From the NCBI RefSeq assembly GCF_014212135.1, contig NZ_JACJVQ010000017.1, positions 1-64,000 on the forward strand: a DNA stretch of 64,000 bases, in the 5' to 3' direction. Origin of the DNA: Cohnella thailandensis (GTDB lineage: Bacteria > Bacillota > Bacilli > Paenibacillales > Paenibacillaceae). The notes beneath the pieces were generated by a model. That model saw only the letters and a list, made by a program, of their open reading frames with translations. It was not told the origin of the DNA and searched no databases. The position numbers and the translations under genes were made by a program. Position 1 is the stretch's first letter. The number at the start of each line of letters is the position of its first letter. Positions 25,947 through 34,329 of this stretch are shown piece by piece.

Positions 25947-27143
25947 ATGCGTAAGTTTTGGATTGTTGTTTTATCGGCTGCACTCTTTTTCGCGTATTCG
26001 GGAATGGCCGGAGCGGCATCGCCGCAGAAGCCGATCCAGGTGCTTCTGAACGGATCGCCCGTTACGTTCGCCGTTGAACCGACGGCTATCGAGGGGAGAA
26101 CGTTCGTCGAGTTCCGCTCGCTGTTCGCGGCGCTGGGTTATGAAGTCGCCTACGATACCGCAACCAAGAAAATCAACGCCGTATCCGGCGATCGCGCCAT
26201 TGATCTGACGGTCGGGTCGAAAGTGGCGCACGTGAATGGCGAAGAGGTCCAAGTCGACAACCAACTGAAGATCGTAAATAACCGAACGTTGGTCGGAGTG
26301 CGCTTTATCGCGACATTGTCCGGTAAGGACGTGACCTGGGATCCGACGACGAGCACGGTCGTTATCATCGATAAAGGACCTACTCCGGAGCAAGAAGCCG
26401 CGGTATACGAGCTGCTTAATAAGATTCAATTGGTTGAAGCCGCGCATGATGCGAAGGGCATGATCGCCCTCTTTGCCGAAGACTCCCCGATAAAGGAAGC
26501 CTACGGCGAACAGCTCGCCGCGAATTGGGAACGGGTTCAGACCAAGACGACGATCCTGGAGAAGGCGATCGTATCTTATTCGGCCGAACAAGCGGTTCTC
26601 GAGACGCTCGAAGAGAACGTCAAGACGGGTGGCAAGGGCTTTGCCCCGAATTACCAAGGCAAATTCCTTTACACGCTGCAACCGGACGCGAACGGCGAGT
26701 GGAAAATTTACAATCTTGAGATGACCGATTACAAGATTTTGAATGTCGCGGATCTGTTCAATCAAGCCGCCGATATTCCGGCCGAAGAGGCGAAAGCCTT
26801 AAGAGCCGTTCTCGATGCGCAAATCAAGGCTACCGTCGACGAAAATATCGATGCCTATATGGCCACGATGTATTTCGACGACGAGGACTCGAAGAAGGCT
26901 TCCAGGGAGCAAGTCCAGCAAGTCCTGGATACGACCGACTCCAGCTTGACCGTCCATAAATTCGCCGTCGTCGACTACTATGACTCCAACAAAGCGACGA
27001 TCCTATTCGAAGCGACAACGGAAGTGAAAGTGTCGGGGCAAACGATCAAAGTCCGCGCGACCGTCTTGAACGATGCCGAGAAACGGGACGGCAAGTGGCT
27101 GCTCGATCCATCCGCGGTGCAATTGGAGAGCGAACAGCTGTAA
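25947..27143 (+). CDS. Secreted stalk-domain protein (copper amine oxidase N-terminal-like) with NTF2-like repeats
   Basis: An exported protein of 398 aa. The signal peptide ends at GMAGAAS (about 26). A stalk domain covers about 30-140 (QVLLNGSPVTF...EGRTFVEFRSLFAALG, NNRTLVGVRFIATLSG..V.WD), the fold often called Cu_amine_oxidN1, which in Paenibacillaceae is a surface-attachment module and not an enzyme. Two alpha/beta segments follow (about 145-265 and 285-395); they look like duplicated SnoaL/NTF2-like domains (both contain DENIDAYMATM/DAKGMIALFAED-type motifs). The gene stands alone between terminators. Function unknown. Confidence 0.7.
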   Translation: MRKFWIVVLSAALFFAYSGMAGAASPQKPIQVLLNGSPVTFAVEPTAIEGRTFVEFRSLFAALGYEVAYDTATKKINAVSGDRAIDLTVGSKVAHVNGEEVQVDNQLKIVNNRTLVGVRFIATLSGKDVTWDPTTSTVVIIDKGPTPEQEAAVYELLNKIQLVEAAHDAKGMIALFAEDSPIKEAYGEQLAANWERVQTKTTILEKAIVSYSAEQAVLETLEENVKTGGKGFAPNYQGKFLYTLQPDANGEWKIYNLEMTDYKILNVADLFNQAADIPAEEAKALRAVLDAQIKATVDENIDAYMATMYFDDEDSKKASREQVQQVLDTTDSSLTVHKFAVVDYYDSNKATILFEATTEVKVSGQTIKVRATVLNDAEKRDGKWLLDPSAVQLESEQL

Positions 27144-27184
27144 ACCGTCTTTCACGCTCGGAGACCTCTATTCGGAATCGCGAG

Positions 27185-27213
27185 ACGGCAGGGTCTATCC
27201 CTGCCGTTTTTTT
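27185..27213 (+). terminator. Rho-independent terminator
   Basis: ACGGCAGGG/CCCTGCCGT stem (27185-27193 with 27199-27207) followed by TTTTTTT. It ends the stalk-domain gene. Confidence 0.9.
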
Positions 27214-27302
27214 GTGTTCATTTTTATCCCTCGATAGTGAGAATACGCTCTTATGGCTTCCTGGCCGCGCTTATATAATGGGAGTGTAATCGGTGATCTT
27301 CC

Positions 27303-27311
27303 TGCTATAAT
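27303..27311 (+). promoter_or_regulatory. Extended -10 promoter of the two-component genes
   Basis: TGCTATAAT, an extended -10 with perfect hexamer, lies about 39 nt before the sensor kinase start. A second TATAAT is at 27274-27279. Neither has a good -35. Confidence 0.5.
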
Positions 27312-27349
27312 CAGAGCAACGAGTATGCGAGGGGAAGGACGTTCGGCCG

Positions 27350-29224
27350 ATGAGCTTGGGAAGACGGGTATTCACCGCTTTTGTTGTCTTTATCATTGTT
27401 CCCTTATTCGTTCTTGGGGCCGTCTCGTATCTCGTCTTCCAGCACATCACGGAAGAGAAGTACACGGAGCAGCTGGAGCTGTCGATGAACGCCATCGGAC
27501 GCAACATCAACAATATGATCAAGGAAGCGAACTATTTCTCCGATTTTTGGGTCACGACGAAGGACAGCGTACAGAGCGTGGAACAGTCGATCGGCGGCAT
27601 CTCCCAGTCGGCTTCGCCGGACGCTTCGACCGACGACCGGTATATGGAAGAGATGCTGGAACGGCAGAAGCTAAGCCAACGCGTGCTTCTCACTTATCCC
27701 GGGATCAAGTCCGTAACCCTCTATCCGAACGACGGTCGGGTCGTTAAAGTCGGTTTTATCCCGGATAAGCCGATCGATCTTAACGTCCTGAAGTCGAAAG
27801 CGATTTATCAGGAGGTACTGAAGAAGAACGGGGCCCCGGTGTGGATCGGTCCCAACGAAGATAAGGAATTGACCGGAGAGAACAATTTGTTCACCCAAAT
27901 CCGGGTTCTGCTCGATATCGATACCTTGCAGAGCAAGGGCATTCTTGTCATCCGGTTCCAGATGAACGAGCTGAACCACACGTTCGACTTCTATAATACG
28001 GCTGCCGGCGACACTCGCCGTTATTTGATCGTCGGCCGCGGCGGCACGGTCGTTTACGACAGCGCCGAGAGAATGGAAGGGCAGAACTTTTACCGGAACG
28101 TCGATCCGAACGGCAAGCTGGATCTCGCAAGCAACTTTCAGAGCGTCAAGATGAAGTTCCTCGGAGAGAAAAGCCTTGTCTCGATCCACAACCTGGGCGA
28201 TATCCAAAGACTCGGAGTCGGCGATTGGTCGCTGGTCACGGTGACCGATTGGAAGTATCTCTCGGGCGGCCAGACGAAGATTCTCAGCTGGCTGGTCGGG
28301 ATCACGCTGGCGTCGGTTGTTCTGGCCCTCTTCTATAACTTGCTGTTCGTTCGCCGTACCGTTCGATTTATCGTGAAGGTCGTCAGCGCGATGCGCAAGG
28401 TGGAACGAGGCGATCTGACCACGAGGGTGTCCATCTCGGGCAATGACGAGACCGTTATTCTCGCCAAAGGCTTTAATAGCTTGGTAGAGAGAGTGTCCGA
28501 GCTTCTGGAGGACGTAACCCGGGAACAGAAGCGCAAACGCAAGGCCGAGATGATGCTGCTTCAAGCGCAGATCAAGCCGCACTTTCTGTTTAACGCCCTG
28601 GAGTCGATCAACATTCTGGCGGTACAGAACGAAGGACGCAAGGTTAGCAAAATGGTGCAGCGGCTTGCGAACATCTTCCGGATCAGCATCCAGCAGAAAG
28701 AAGAGATTCGGGTCGACCAAGAGCTTGAGCATTTAAGAAGCTACCTGGAGATTCAGAAGTTCCGGTTCGAGGAGCTTTTCGAGTATGAGATCGACGTGCC
28801 AGACGAGCTGTTTTCCCGCAACATCCTGAAGCTGACGCTTCAGCCGCTCGTGGAGAACAGCATCCAGCATGGCTTCGAGGGCATCGATTACCTGGGCCGA
28901 ATTATCGTTCGCGGCCGGGAAGAAGAGGACCATATCGCGTTCTACGTCGAGGACAACGGGATCGGAATCGATCAGGAGCAGCTTGCCAGGTTCGCCACCA
29001 GCGGGGTTACGACCTTGGAGGAGCTCTACGAGGAATCCTCGGAGACCGGGGAGCGAAGAGGCCTTGGCGTCGGCAACGTCGCGGACAGACTGCGCATTCA
29101 TTATGGAACGGGCTATGGATTGATTCTGTGCAGCGCGCCGGGCCAAGGCACGATCATCAAGTGCGTCATACCTAAGACAACGAGGGGTGAGTCTCATGAT
29201 GCTGAAGGTCCTATTGGTGGATGA
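27350..29224 (+). CDS. Sensor histidine kinase, YesM family
   Basis: A membrane sensor of 624 aa: helix 1 (about 10-32), an extracytoplasmic region of about 270 residues, helix 2 (about 305-328), and a HAMP linker. The His_kinase domain QAQIKPHFLFNALESI carries phospho-acceptor His411, and a HATPase domain follows with VEDNGIGID and GLGVGNVADRL. It phosphorylates the AraC-type regulator encoded next, whose start lies inside its 3' end (overlap 29 nt). YesM/YesN pairs usually control carbohydrate transport; here the following gene is a GH3 hexosaminidase, pointing to amino-sugar or cell-wall sensing. Confidence 0.93.
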   Translation: MSLGRRVFTAFVVFIIVPLFVLGAVSYLVFQHITEEKYTEQLELSMNAIGRNINNMIKEANYFSDFWVTTKDSVQSVEQSIGGISQSASPDASTDDRYMEEMLERQKLSQRVLLTYPGIKSVTLYPNDGRVVKVGFIPDKPIDLNVLKSKAIYQEVLKKNGAPVWIGPNEDKELTGENNLFTQIRVLLDIDTLQSKGILVIRFQMNELNHTFDFYNTAAGDTRRYLIVGRGGTVVYDSAERMEGQNFYRNVDPNGKLDLASNFQSVKMKFLGEKSLVSIHNLGDIQRLGVGDWSLVTVTDWKYLSGGQTKILSWLVGITLASVVLALFYNLLFVRRTVRFIVKVVSAMRKVERGDLTTRVSISGNDETVILAKGFNSLVERVSELLEDVTREQKRKRKAEMMLLQAQIKPHFLFNALESINILAVQNEGRKVSKMVQRLANIFRISIQQKEEIRVDQELEHLRSYLEIQKFRFEELFEYEIDVPDELFSRNILKLTLQPLVENSIQHGFEGIDYLGRIIVRGREEEDHIAFYVEDNGIGIDQEQLARFATSGVTTLEELYEESSETGERRGLGVGNVADRLRIHYGTGYGLILCSAPGQGTIIKCVIPKTTRGESHDAEGPIGG

Positions 29225-30845
29225 CGAAATCAACATTCTCAAAAACCTGCAAGCCGTCGTTCCATGGGAGGAGCTCGGAGTCGAGGTCGTAGGCGCGGCC
29301 AAGAACGGGGAAATCGCGTTGGAGCTGGCGCGCGAGCACTCTCCGGATCTTATTCTGTGCGATATTCGCATGCCCGTCATGGACGGAATCGAGTTTCTGG
29401 GCGCCCTTCGCGAATTCAATGCCGAATCGGAAGTCATCATGATGACCGGGTATCAGGATTTCAGCTATGTTCGTTCGGTTATTCGCTATGAAGTTCGGGA
29501 CTATATCCTGAAGCCGATCGACTACGACGAGCTCGCTCAGACGATCAGCCGGCTGGCGGACGGCATTCGGGAACGCAGAGCCGAGCAGCAAGTCATTCAG
29601 ACGGAATGGCGGCAGATGTTCAGCTTGGCTTACGAGAAGGTGCTTTACGACCTCTTGATCGATATCGGAGGAGGCGGGGCTTCCAAGCCGTTCCTCAAAT
29701 TCCATGAAGTAACCGGAGAAGACCTGACCTTCGCGATGCTTCTTGTCGACGTGGAGGAGTATTCCCGGAAGGAGTGCGTCTGGGACGAGAAGGAGAGGAA
29801 GCTGTGGAACTTCGCCATTCATAACATCCTCTTGGAAAATCTGGACAACTTCGCGGTCCCCCATTCGGTGCTGCAAGTAAGAAGCGGCGAGTGGTGCGTC
29901 CTGATCGAGAGGATCCCGCCCGAGTCCTTCGACCGCGAGGAATGCTTATCTTGGGGGACAAAGCTTAGCCAAGCTGTCCGGAGCTACCTGAAGCTGAATA
30001 TCCGCGTCGTTCTCCATCCGGCGCCGGTCAAGCTGGAGAAGCTGTCCAAGACGTATAAATCGCTGCAGAGATCCCTGCACCTTGGAAGCACGGGTTCCGG
30101 GGGAGGCTCCGTACTCGTCCCCGAGAAAAACCGGGGCATCCAGGACGAGACGATCGGGCTGTGGGACCGGATCGAGGAGATGGTGACCGGCCTGAAGAGA
30201 TGCGACCGCAGGAAGACGGAAGCCTCTCTAAGGGAATTGAACGAGAGCTTTAAGCGCCTTCCGGAATCGTCCTTCGAACGGGTCGAACCGATCCTTCATT
30301 ACGTTTGCCTTCATCTGTTGCGGGAGATGAGAGCGATGGACGTGATCGGCCGCGGCGAAGAGCTCAACTATTGGAACCAGATCGATCACAGCCCGGGCAT
30401 CCGGGATACGCTGGCGGTGATCAACCGATTGGTCGATCAATCCATCGATAACGTGATGAAGAAGAAAACGAGCGACGTTCTGATGCTCTCGGCCAAGGAC
30501 TATATCGAAAGAAATCTGTCCTCGGACCTCAGCATCGACATGTTGGCCGAATACTTGGGAATCAGCGGCAGTTACTTCAGCTTGCTCTTTAAACAGCATT
30601 TCAACGAGACGTTCGTGGAATACGTCACCCGTCAGCGTATGGAAATGGCCAAATCCCTGCTTGCGTTGAGCGACAAAAGCGTGACCATGGTCGGGCAAAT
30701 GGTCGGTTATGCGGAACGCCGGTACTTCACTCGGGTATTCAGCAAGTACACGGGAATGCTGCCTTCGGAATTTAGGGAGAATTCCCATCGACAGTCCAAT
30801 GACACGATTCTTTCCGGTTGGTCGGATCGCGAGGATCGCCGGTGA
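29196..30845 (+). CDS. Response regulator with AraC-type DNA-binding domain, YesN family
   Basis: A 549-aa transcription factor. The receiver domain (1-120) has LLVDDE and acceptor Asp56 in LILCDIRMPVMDG, with Lys in YILKPIDYDE. The middle region (about 150-430) is of unknown fold typical of YesN. The C-terminal AraC helix-turn-helix pair (about 435-535) shows IDMLAEYLGISGSYFSLLFK and GYAERRYFTRVFSKYTGMLP. The start at 29196 follows GAGGGG; GTG 29187 is possible. It overlaps the kinase gene and ends 4 nt before the hexosaminidase. Confidence 0.93.
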   Translation: MMLKVLLVDDEINILKNLQAVVPWEELGVEVVGAAKNGEIALELAREHSPDLILCDIRMPVMDGIEFLGALREFNAESEVIMMTGYQDFSYVRSVIRYEVRDYILKPIDYDELAQTISRLADGIRERRAEQQVIQTEWRQMFSLAYEKVLYDLLIDIGGGGASKPFLKFHEVTGEDLTFAMLLVDVEEYSRKECVWDEKERKLWNFAIHNILLENLDNFAVPHSVLQVRSGEWCVLIERIPPESFDREECLSWGTKLSQAVRSYLKLNIRVVLHPAPVKLEKLSKTYKSLQRSLHLGSTGSGGGSVLVPEKNRGIQDETIGLWDRIEEMVTGLKRCDRRKTEASLRELNESFKRLPESSFERVEPILHYVCLHLLREMRAMDVIGRGEELNYWNQIDHSPGIRDTLAVINRLVDQSIDNVMKKKTSDVLMLSAKDYIERNLSSDLSIDMLAEYLGISGSYFSLLFKQHFNETFVEYVTRQRMEMAKSLLALSDKSVTMVGQMVGYAERRYFTRVFSKYTGMLPSEFRENSHRQSNDTILSGWSDREDRR

Positions 30846-30849
30846 AGAT

Positions 30850-32469
30850 ATGGAGAGGAGCTTGCAAGGGATGAGCCTTGGCGCTTGGAACGCCCTCAGC
30901 TTAAAAGAAAAAGTGGGACAGCTTTTTATTTGCGGTTTCGATGGACGGGAGTCCTCGGAAGGCATTCGCAAGCTAATCGAAGAGTATTCGCTCGGGGGCG
31001 TCATCTACTTCCGACGCAATCTTAAAGACGCAAGTCAGGTAGAAGCGCTGTCCAAGTCCCTTCAAGAGCGGGCCAAGATTCCTCTGTTTATCTCCATCGA
31101 CCAGGAAGGCGGAATGGTCGTACGGCTGGAGGAAGGAGTCTCCGTCATGCCGGGAGCCATGGCAATCGGAGCCGCCGGCCGGCCGGACTGGGCCTACGAG
31201 GCCGCCTATTTGTCCGGCGCGGAGCTCCGCGAGATCGGAATCAACATGAACTTCGCCCCCTGCCTGGACGTCAACAACAACCCGGCGAACCCCGTCATCG
31301 GCGTACGCTCTTACGGAGAGCGGCCGGAGAGCGTCGCCGCTCTGGGAGTCGCGGCGTTGACGGGCTACCAAGCGAGCGGCGTCGCCGCCGTCGCGAAGCA
31401 TTTTCCCGGTCATGGCGATACGGCCGCCGACTCCCATCACGAGCTTCCCGTCGTCCCTCACGGAAGAGACAGGCTGGACGCCGTCGAACTCCTGCCCTTC
31501 CGTTCGGCGATTTCCTCCGGGGTAGACGCCATCATGACCGCTCACGTCGTCTTCCCCGCCTATGAGCCGGACGGAGTTCCCGCGACTCTGTCCCGCCGCA
31601 TCCTGACCGGGCTGCTTCGCGAACAGCTCGGCTATGGGGGCGTCATCGTGACGGATTGCCTCGAGATGAACGCGATCTCCGAGACGATCGGCGTCGCTCG
31701 CGGAGCCGTGGAGGCGATCAAGGGCGGAGCCGACCTCGTCCTCGTCAGCCATCGGCTGGATCGCCAAGTGGCCGCTCTCGAAGCGGTATACGACGCGGTT
31801 CTGGCGGGGGAAATCCCGGAGTCGCGCGTCAACGAAGCGGTGGAACGCATCTGGTCGCTGAAGCATTCCAGAGGATTATTCGAGAGCAAGCTTCCTGCCG
31901 CTTCCGACCGGAAGAAAGCGCAGGAGACCGCATTGCGTATCAGCGAGTCGACGGTAACCGTCGTCAAAGGGCATGACTTCCTTCCATTGTCCCGTTCGGT
32001 GAATGTCCTGACCGTCTGGGCGGAAGCGAGAGTGGGAACCGAAGTCGTGGAGGTCATCGAGCAGCATCGAACGCTCGGAGCTGCGCTGCAGGACGAAGGA
32101 TATTCCGTCACCGAGCTTCGAGTCGGCTTGACTCCGGACGAATCCGAATTCGAGGCGGCGTTGGCGGCTGCCGACGACAAGGACGCGATCCTGTTCGCTT
32201 CCTACGACGCCGGCTTCTCTCCGCCTCAGTCGGAGCTCATCCGCCGTTTGGCCCAACTCTCGGACCGCCCCCGCGTCTTCGGCCTCATCGCGACCCGTAC
32301 GCCGTACGATCTTCTTGCGGTCCCGGACGTCCCGCTCTACGTCTGCACGTACGAGAACAAGCCGACCATGATGAACGCCTTGGCCGGCGTCCTATCGGGA
32401 CGAATTCCCGCTCACGGACGCCTCCCGGTTACGATCGGCTCCTTTCCTCGCTATTCCTCAGCTCCTTAA
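30850..32469 (+). CDS. nagZ: Beta-N-acetylhexosaminidase, GH3 family (NagZ-like)
   Basis: Predicted to remove N-acetylglucosamine from muropeptides during peptidoglycan recycling. The 539-aa protein has the GH3 signature KHFPGHGDTAADSHHELP (Lys183-His184 onward), including the Asp-His pair that acts as general acid/base in NagZ. The nucleophile Asp269 lies in VIVTDCLEMNAI. A C-terminal domain (about 385-535) as in B. subtilis NagZ has no clear signal peptide before it, so it may be cytoplasmic. The start at 30850 is favoured; ATG 30871 is an alternative. It probably shares the transcript with the YesM/YesN pair. Confidence 0.88.
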   Translation: MERSLQGMSLGAWNALSLKEKVGQLFICGFDGRESSEGIRKLIEEYSLGGVIYFRRNLKDASQVEALSKSLQERAKIPLFISIDQEGGMVVRLEEGVSVMPGAMAIGAAGRPDWAYEAAYLSGAELREIGINMNFAPCLDVNNNPANPVIGVRSYGERPESVAALGVAALTGYQASGVAAVAKHFPGHGDTAADSHHELPVVPHGRDRLDAVELLPFRSAISSGVDAIMTAHVVFPAYEPDGVPATLSRRILTGLLREQLGYGGVIVTDCLEMNAISETIGVARGAVEAIKGGADLVLVSHRLDRQVAALEAVYDAVLAGEIPESRVNEAVERIWSLKHSRGLFESKLPAASDRKKAQETALRISESTVTVVKGHDFLPLSRSVNVLTVWAEARVGTEVVEVIEQHRTLGAALQDEGYSVTELRVGLTPDESEFEAALAAADDKDAILFASYDAGFSPPQSELIRRLAQLSDRPRVFGLIATRTPYDLLAVPDVPLYVCTYENKPTMMNALAGVLSGRIPAHGRLPVTIGSFPRYSSAP

Positions 32470-32482
32470 ACGGAAGCTCCTC

Positions 32483-32520
32483 GAACCGACGTCTCTTGGC
32501 GTTCGGTTCCTTTTCTTTTC
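32483..32520 (+). terminator. Terminator of the two-component/nagZ transcript
   Basis: GAACCGA (32483-32489) pairs with TCGGTTC (32503-32509) and runs into TTTTCTTTTC. Confidence 0.7.
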
Positions 32521-32602
32521 CGTGCGCTGTCCTTTCCTAACTTCTTCCTCGCACTATCTTCGCCATCTCTTTGGTGCGGCTGAGACGCTTATCTCTTTTT
32601 CG

Positions 32603-32631
32603 TCAAACAGTACCTTATCCCTTCCGCTCAT
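32603..32631 (+). repeat. Dispersed repeat, forward copy left of the transposase gene
   Basis: CAAACAGTACCTTATCCC followed by TTCCGCTCATG. It is the exact inverse complement, over about 25 nt, of the copy at 33919-33943 on the other side of the transposase gene. It is closely related to the array at 40.6 kb. Confidence 0.8.
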
Positions 32632-32641
32632 GTTGGGGGCT

Positions 32642-32751
32642 AGTCGGGAGCCAATCGGAACTAATCGGGAGCTAATCAGAATCTAATCAGAATCTAATCA
32701 GAATCTAATCAGAATCTGATCAGGAGCTAATCAGGAGTAATGTCGGGAGCT
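32642..32751. repeat. Tandem 11-bp repeats
   Basis: Ten units of 10-12 bp. Four central units are identical AATCAGAATCT (32674-32717); outer units diverge to AATCGGGAGCT, GATCAGGAGCT and similar. No gene is visible in 32521-32847 apart from these repeats and the copy at 32603. Confidence 0.85.
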
Positions 32752-32847
32752 TGTTGGGTGCTAGGTCGATGAATTCATGTAGACCAATAGGTTCAAGAGG
32801 TTCTTTCGGAAGGAGATTTGAGGTTCAAAGAATTGGTGATCGCACCT

Positions 32848-33786
32848 TCAAGCGGATAATACACGGAGCCAGCGGCCTCTCCACTTGGCTTTGCTTTCGT
32901 ACTTTTTCCATGGGGGCTGCAGAACGGGTTTATAGCGAGTCAATACAGGATAGGGAAGGACGGGAGAAGTCGAACACAGCATTAAAATGCCGGGAAAAAG
33001 AGAGCAGGGTTCAAGATCGACGGTTTGGCGATTGGAGCGAAAACAATACTCGTTCAAGTAGGCTTGAAGGTGCTTCGGACCGATTCCGCAGAACGTCCCG
33101 TTGAGCCATTGGCGGATGTTGATTTTGTGAAGGCGCAGGGTGGGCAGGGATTTGCCGGCTCTCGGGATTAGAACAACGTTGGTCCCATCCGTGCAAGTTG
33201 ACTGGCAGACTTCCAATCCATCCTTCGTTATTCGCCTCTCTTCATCAATGACATGCTCGGGAGAAGGCTGAAAAACCCGGATTTGCTCGAGCTGGTGCCG
33301 ATCGTTCATGGCAGCGACTAGGAGAAGAGGATGCCGGGCGTCCAGATAATAAGAGGGGCCATAGTCGAAATGCTCGATTCTGACGTTGCCGCTAAGAACC
33401 CTTTTCTCTATCTCGAGGGACATGGCGTGTCGGATCTTGTGGCTGATGAGCCATGCGGTTTTGTAGGTGACGCCAAGAATGTCGCGAAGGTCCGTCGACG
33501 AGATGCCGGAAGGCTGCGAGAGCAAATAAATGGCCCGAAACCACCGACACAGGGAGGTGGAGCTGCCCTCCATGACCGTGCCCGAGATAAGGGAGGTCTG
33601 ACGATGGCAGAAGGCGCACTCATATAGGGGAAGCCTGCGAGAGCGCGTCACATAAAAACGAGAATGAGAGCAATGGGGACAGCGGAATCCATTCGGCCAC
33701 CTTGCCGCAAAAAGCGCATCGACGCAAGCTTGTTCGGTAGAAAATCGCGCGGCGAATACCTCGTAGGAGGTCGGATCATCGATCAT
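32848..33786 (-). CDS. IS1595-like transposase-derived protein, catalytic site degenerate
   Basis: 312 aa. The N-terminus has a zinc ribbon typical of IS1595 transposases (CPHC and CAFCHRQ around residues 35-62), then SGISSTDLRDILGVTYKTAW (read as a helix-turn-helix at about 93-112). The C-terminal PKHLQAYLNEYCFRSNR matches the family end. The usual VDETYxGG catalytic motif appears as IEHFDYGPSYY, so at least part of the DDE triad seems lost. ATG at 33786 has AGAGGTG upstream; GTG 33795 is an alternative. Its promoter overlaps a LexA-box-like palindrome, and inverted repeat copies flank the gene. It may be a domesticated protein rather than an active insertion sequence. Confidence 0.7.
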   Translation of the reverse strand: MIDDPTSYEVFAARFSTEQACVDALFAARWPNGFRCPHCSHSRFYVTRSRRLPLYECAFCHRQTSLISGTVMEGSSTSLCRWFRAIYLLSQPSGISSTDLRDILGVTYKTAWLISHKIRHAMSLEIEKRVLSGNVRIEHFDYGPSYYLDARHPLLLVAAMNDRHQLEQIRVFQPSPEHVIDEERRITKDGLEVCQSTCTDGTNVVLIPRAGKSLPTLRLHKINIRQWLNGTFCGIGPKHLQAYLNEYCFRSNRQTVDLEPCSLFPGILMLCSTSPVLPYPVLTRYKPVLQPPWKKYESKAKWRGRWLRVLSA

Positions 33787-33819
33787 TTTGTGCACCTCTG
33801 GACTGCGGGATTTTCTTTC

Positions 33820-33848
33820 ATTTTACCAAACATATGTTCCTATTTCAA
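33820..33848 (-). promoter_or_regulatory. Promoter with LexA/SOS-box-like palindrome
   Basis: On the minus strand TTGAAA (33848-33843), a 17-nt spacer and TAAAAT (33825-33820). The spacer contains GAACATATGTTT (33839-33828), close to the Bacillus LexA consensus CGAACRNRYGTTYC. This position would let LexA block RNA polymerase. Confidence 0.65.
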
Positions 33849-33881
33849 TGACTTATGGATAATTTTATGAATTTTTCGCGA

Positions 33882-33990
33882 CATGACCGAAGGGGATAAG
33901 GTACTGTCTGTCCTGGAGCATGAGCGGAAGGGATAAGGTACTGGTACTGGTTCCACATGCGGCATGAGCAGAGGGGATAAGGTACTGTTT
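33882..33990 (-). repeat. Three dispersed-repeat copies, inverted relative to 32603
   Basis: Copies begin at about 33882, 33919 and 33963; each reads CATGASC..A.GGGATAAGG then TACTG on the plus strand. All share the GTAC variant with the 32603 copy, whereas the 40.6 kb copies mostly have GGCACTG. The open frame that starts inside the third copy (33964-34194) has no coding support and is not called a gene. Confidence 0.8.
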
Positions 33991-34205
33991 GCGAGAAAAG
34001 GAAAGGGCGAGCTCGAACGCAGGGCGACAAAAGGAACCCGAGACCGTTCAGTACGTACAACGCAATCCGAGTGCGGAGCTCCCCTGAGAAGCAGCAAAGC
34101 ATTCGTCGAGACTCTCGTCATGATCGGCGTTCGGATCGCTGCTTCGATTTTCGTCGTCTCGTTTAAAAGAAAGAGAATCAAAAAAGAGATATAAAAAGGT
34201 TAGAA

Positions 34206-34250
34206 AAGGCCGTTTCGCATCGGATTCTGTCATCCGAAGAAACGGTCTTT
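34206..34250. terminator. Terminator-like hairpin
   Basis: AGGCCGTTTC pairs with GAAACGGTCTTT, with an inner TCGGAT/ATCCGA stem, followed by CTTTC. It lies before capA and has no clear upstream gene. The remainder of 33991-34263 shows no supported gene. Confidence 0.55.
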
Positions 34251-34283
34251 CGACATTTCCGGAATGTGTTGGCAGCCAGCTTA

Positions 34284-34292
34284 TGCTATAAT
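34284..34292 (+). promoter_or_regulatory. Extended -10 promoter of the capA-like gene
   Basis: TGCTATAAT with a perfect hexamer lies 37 nt before the start codon; no -35 of note. Confidence 0.55.
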
Positions 34293-34329
34293 TACGGGCA
34301 GGAAACGGATAGGGAGGACCGCGCGTAAA

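Noticed and set aside
33964..34194. 76-aa open frame starting inside a dispersed-repeat copy
   Set aside because: No ribosome site, starts within the repeat, and low-complexity basic composition; no family resemblance.
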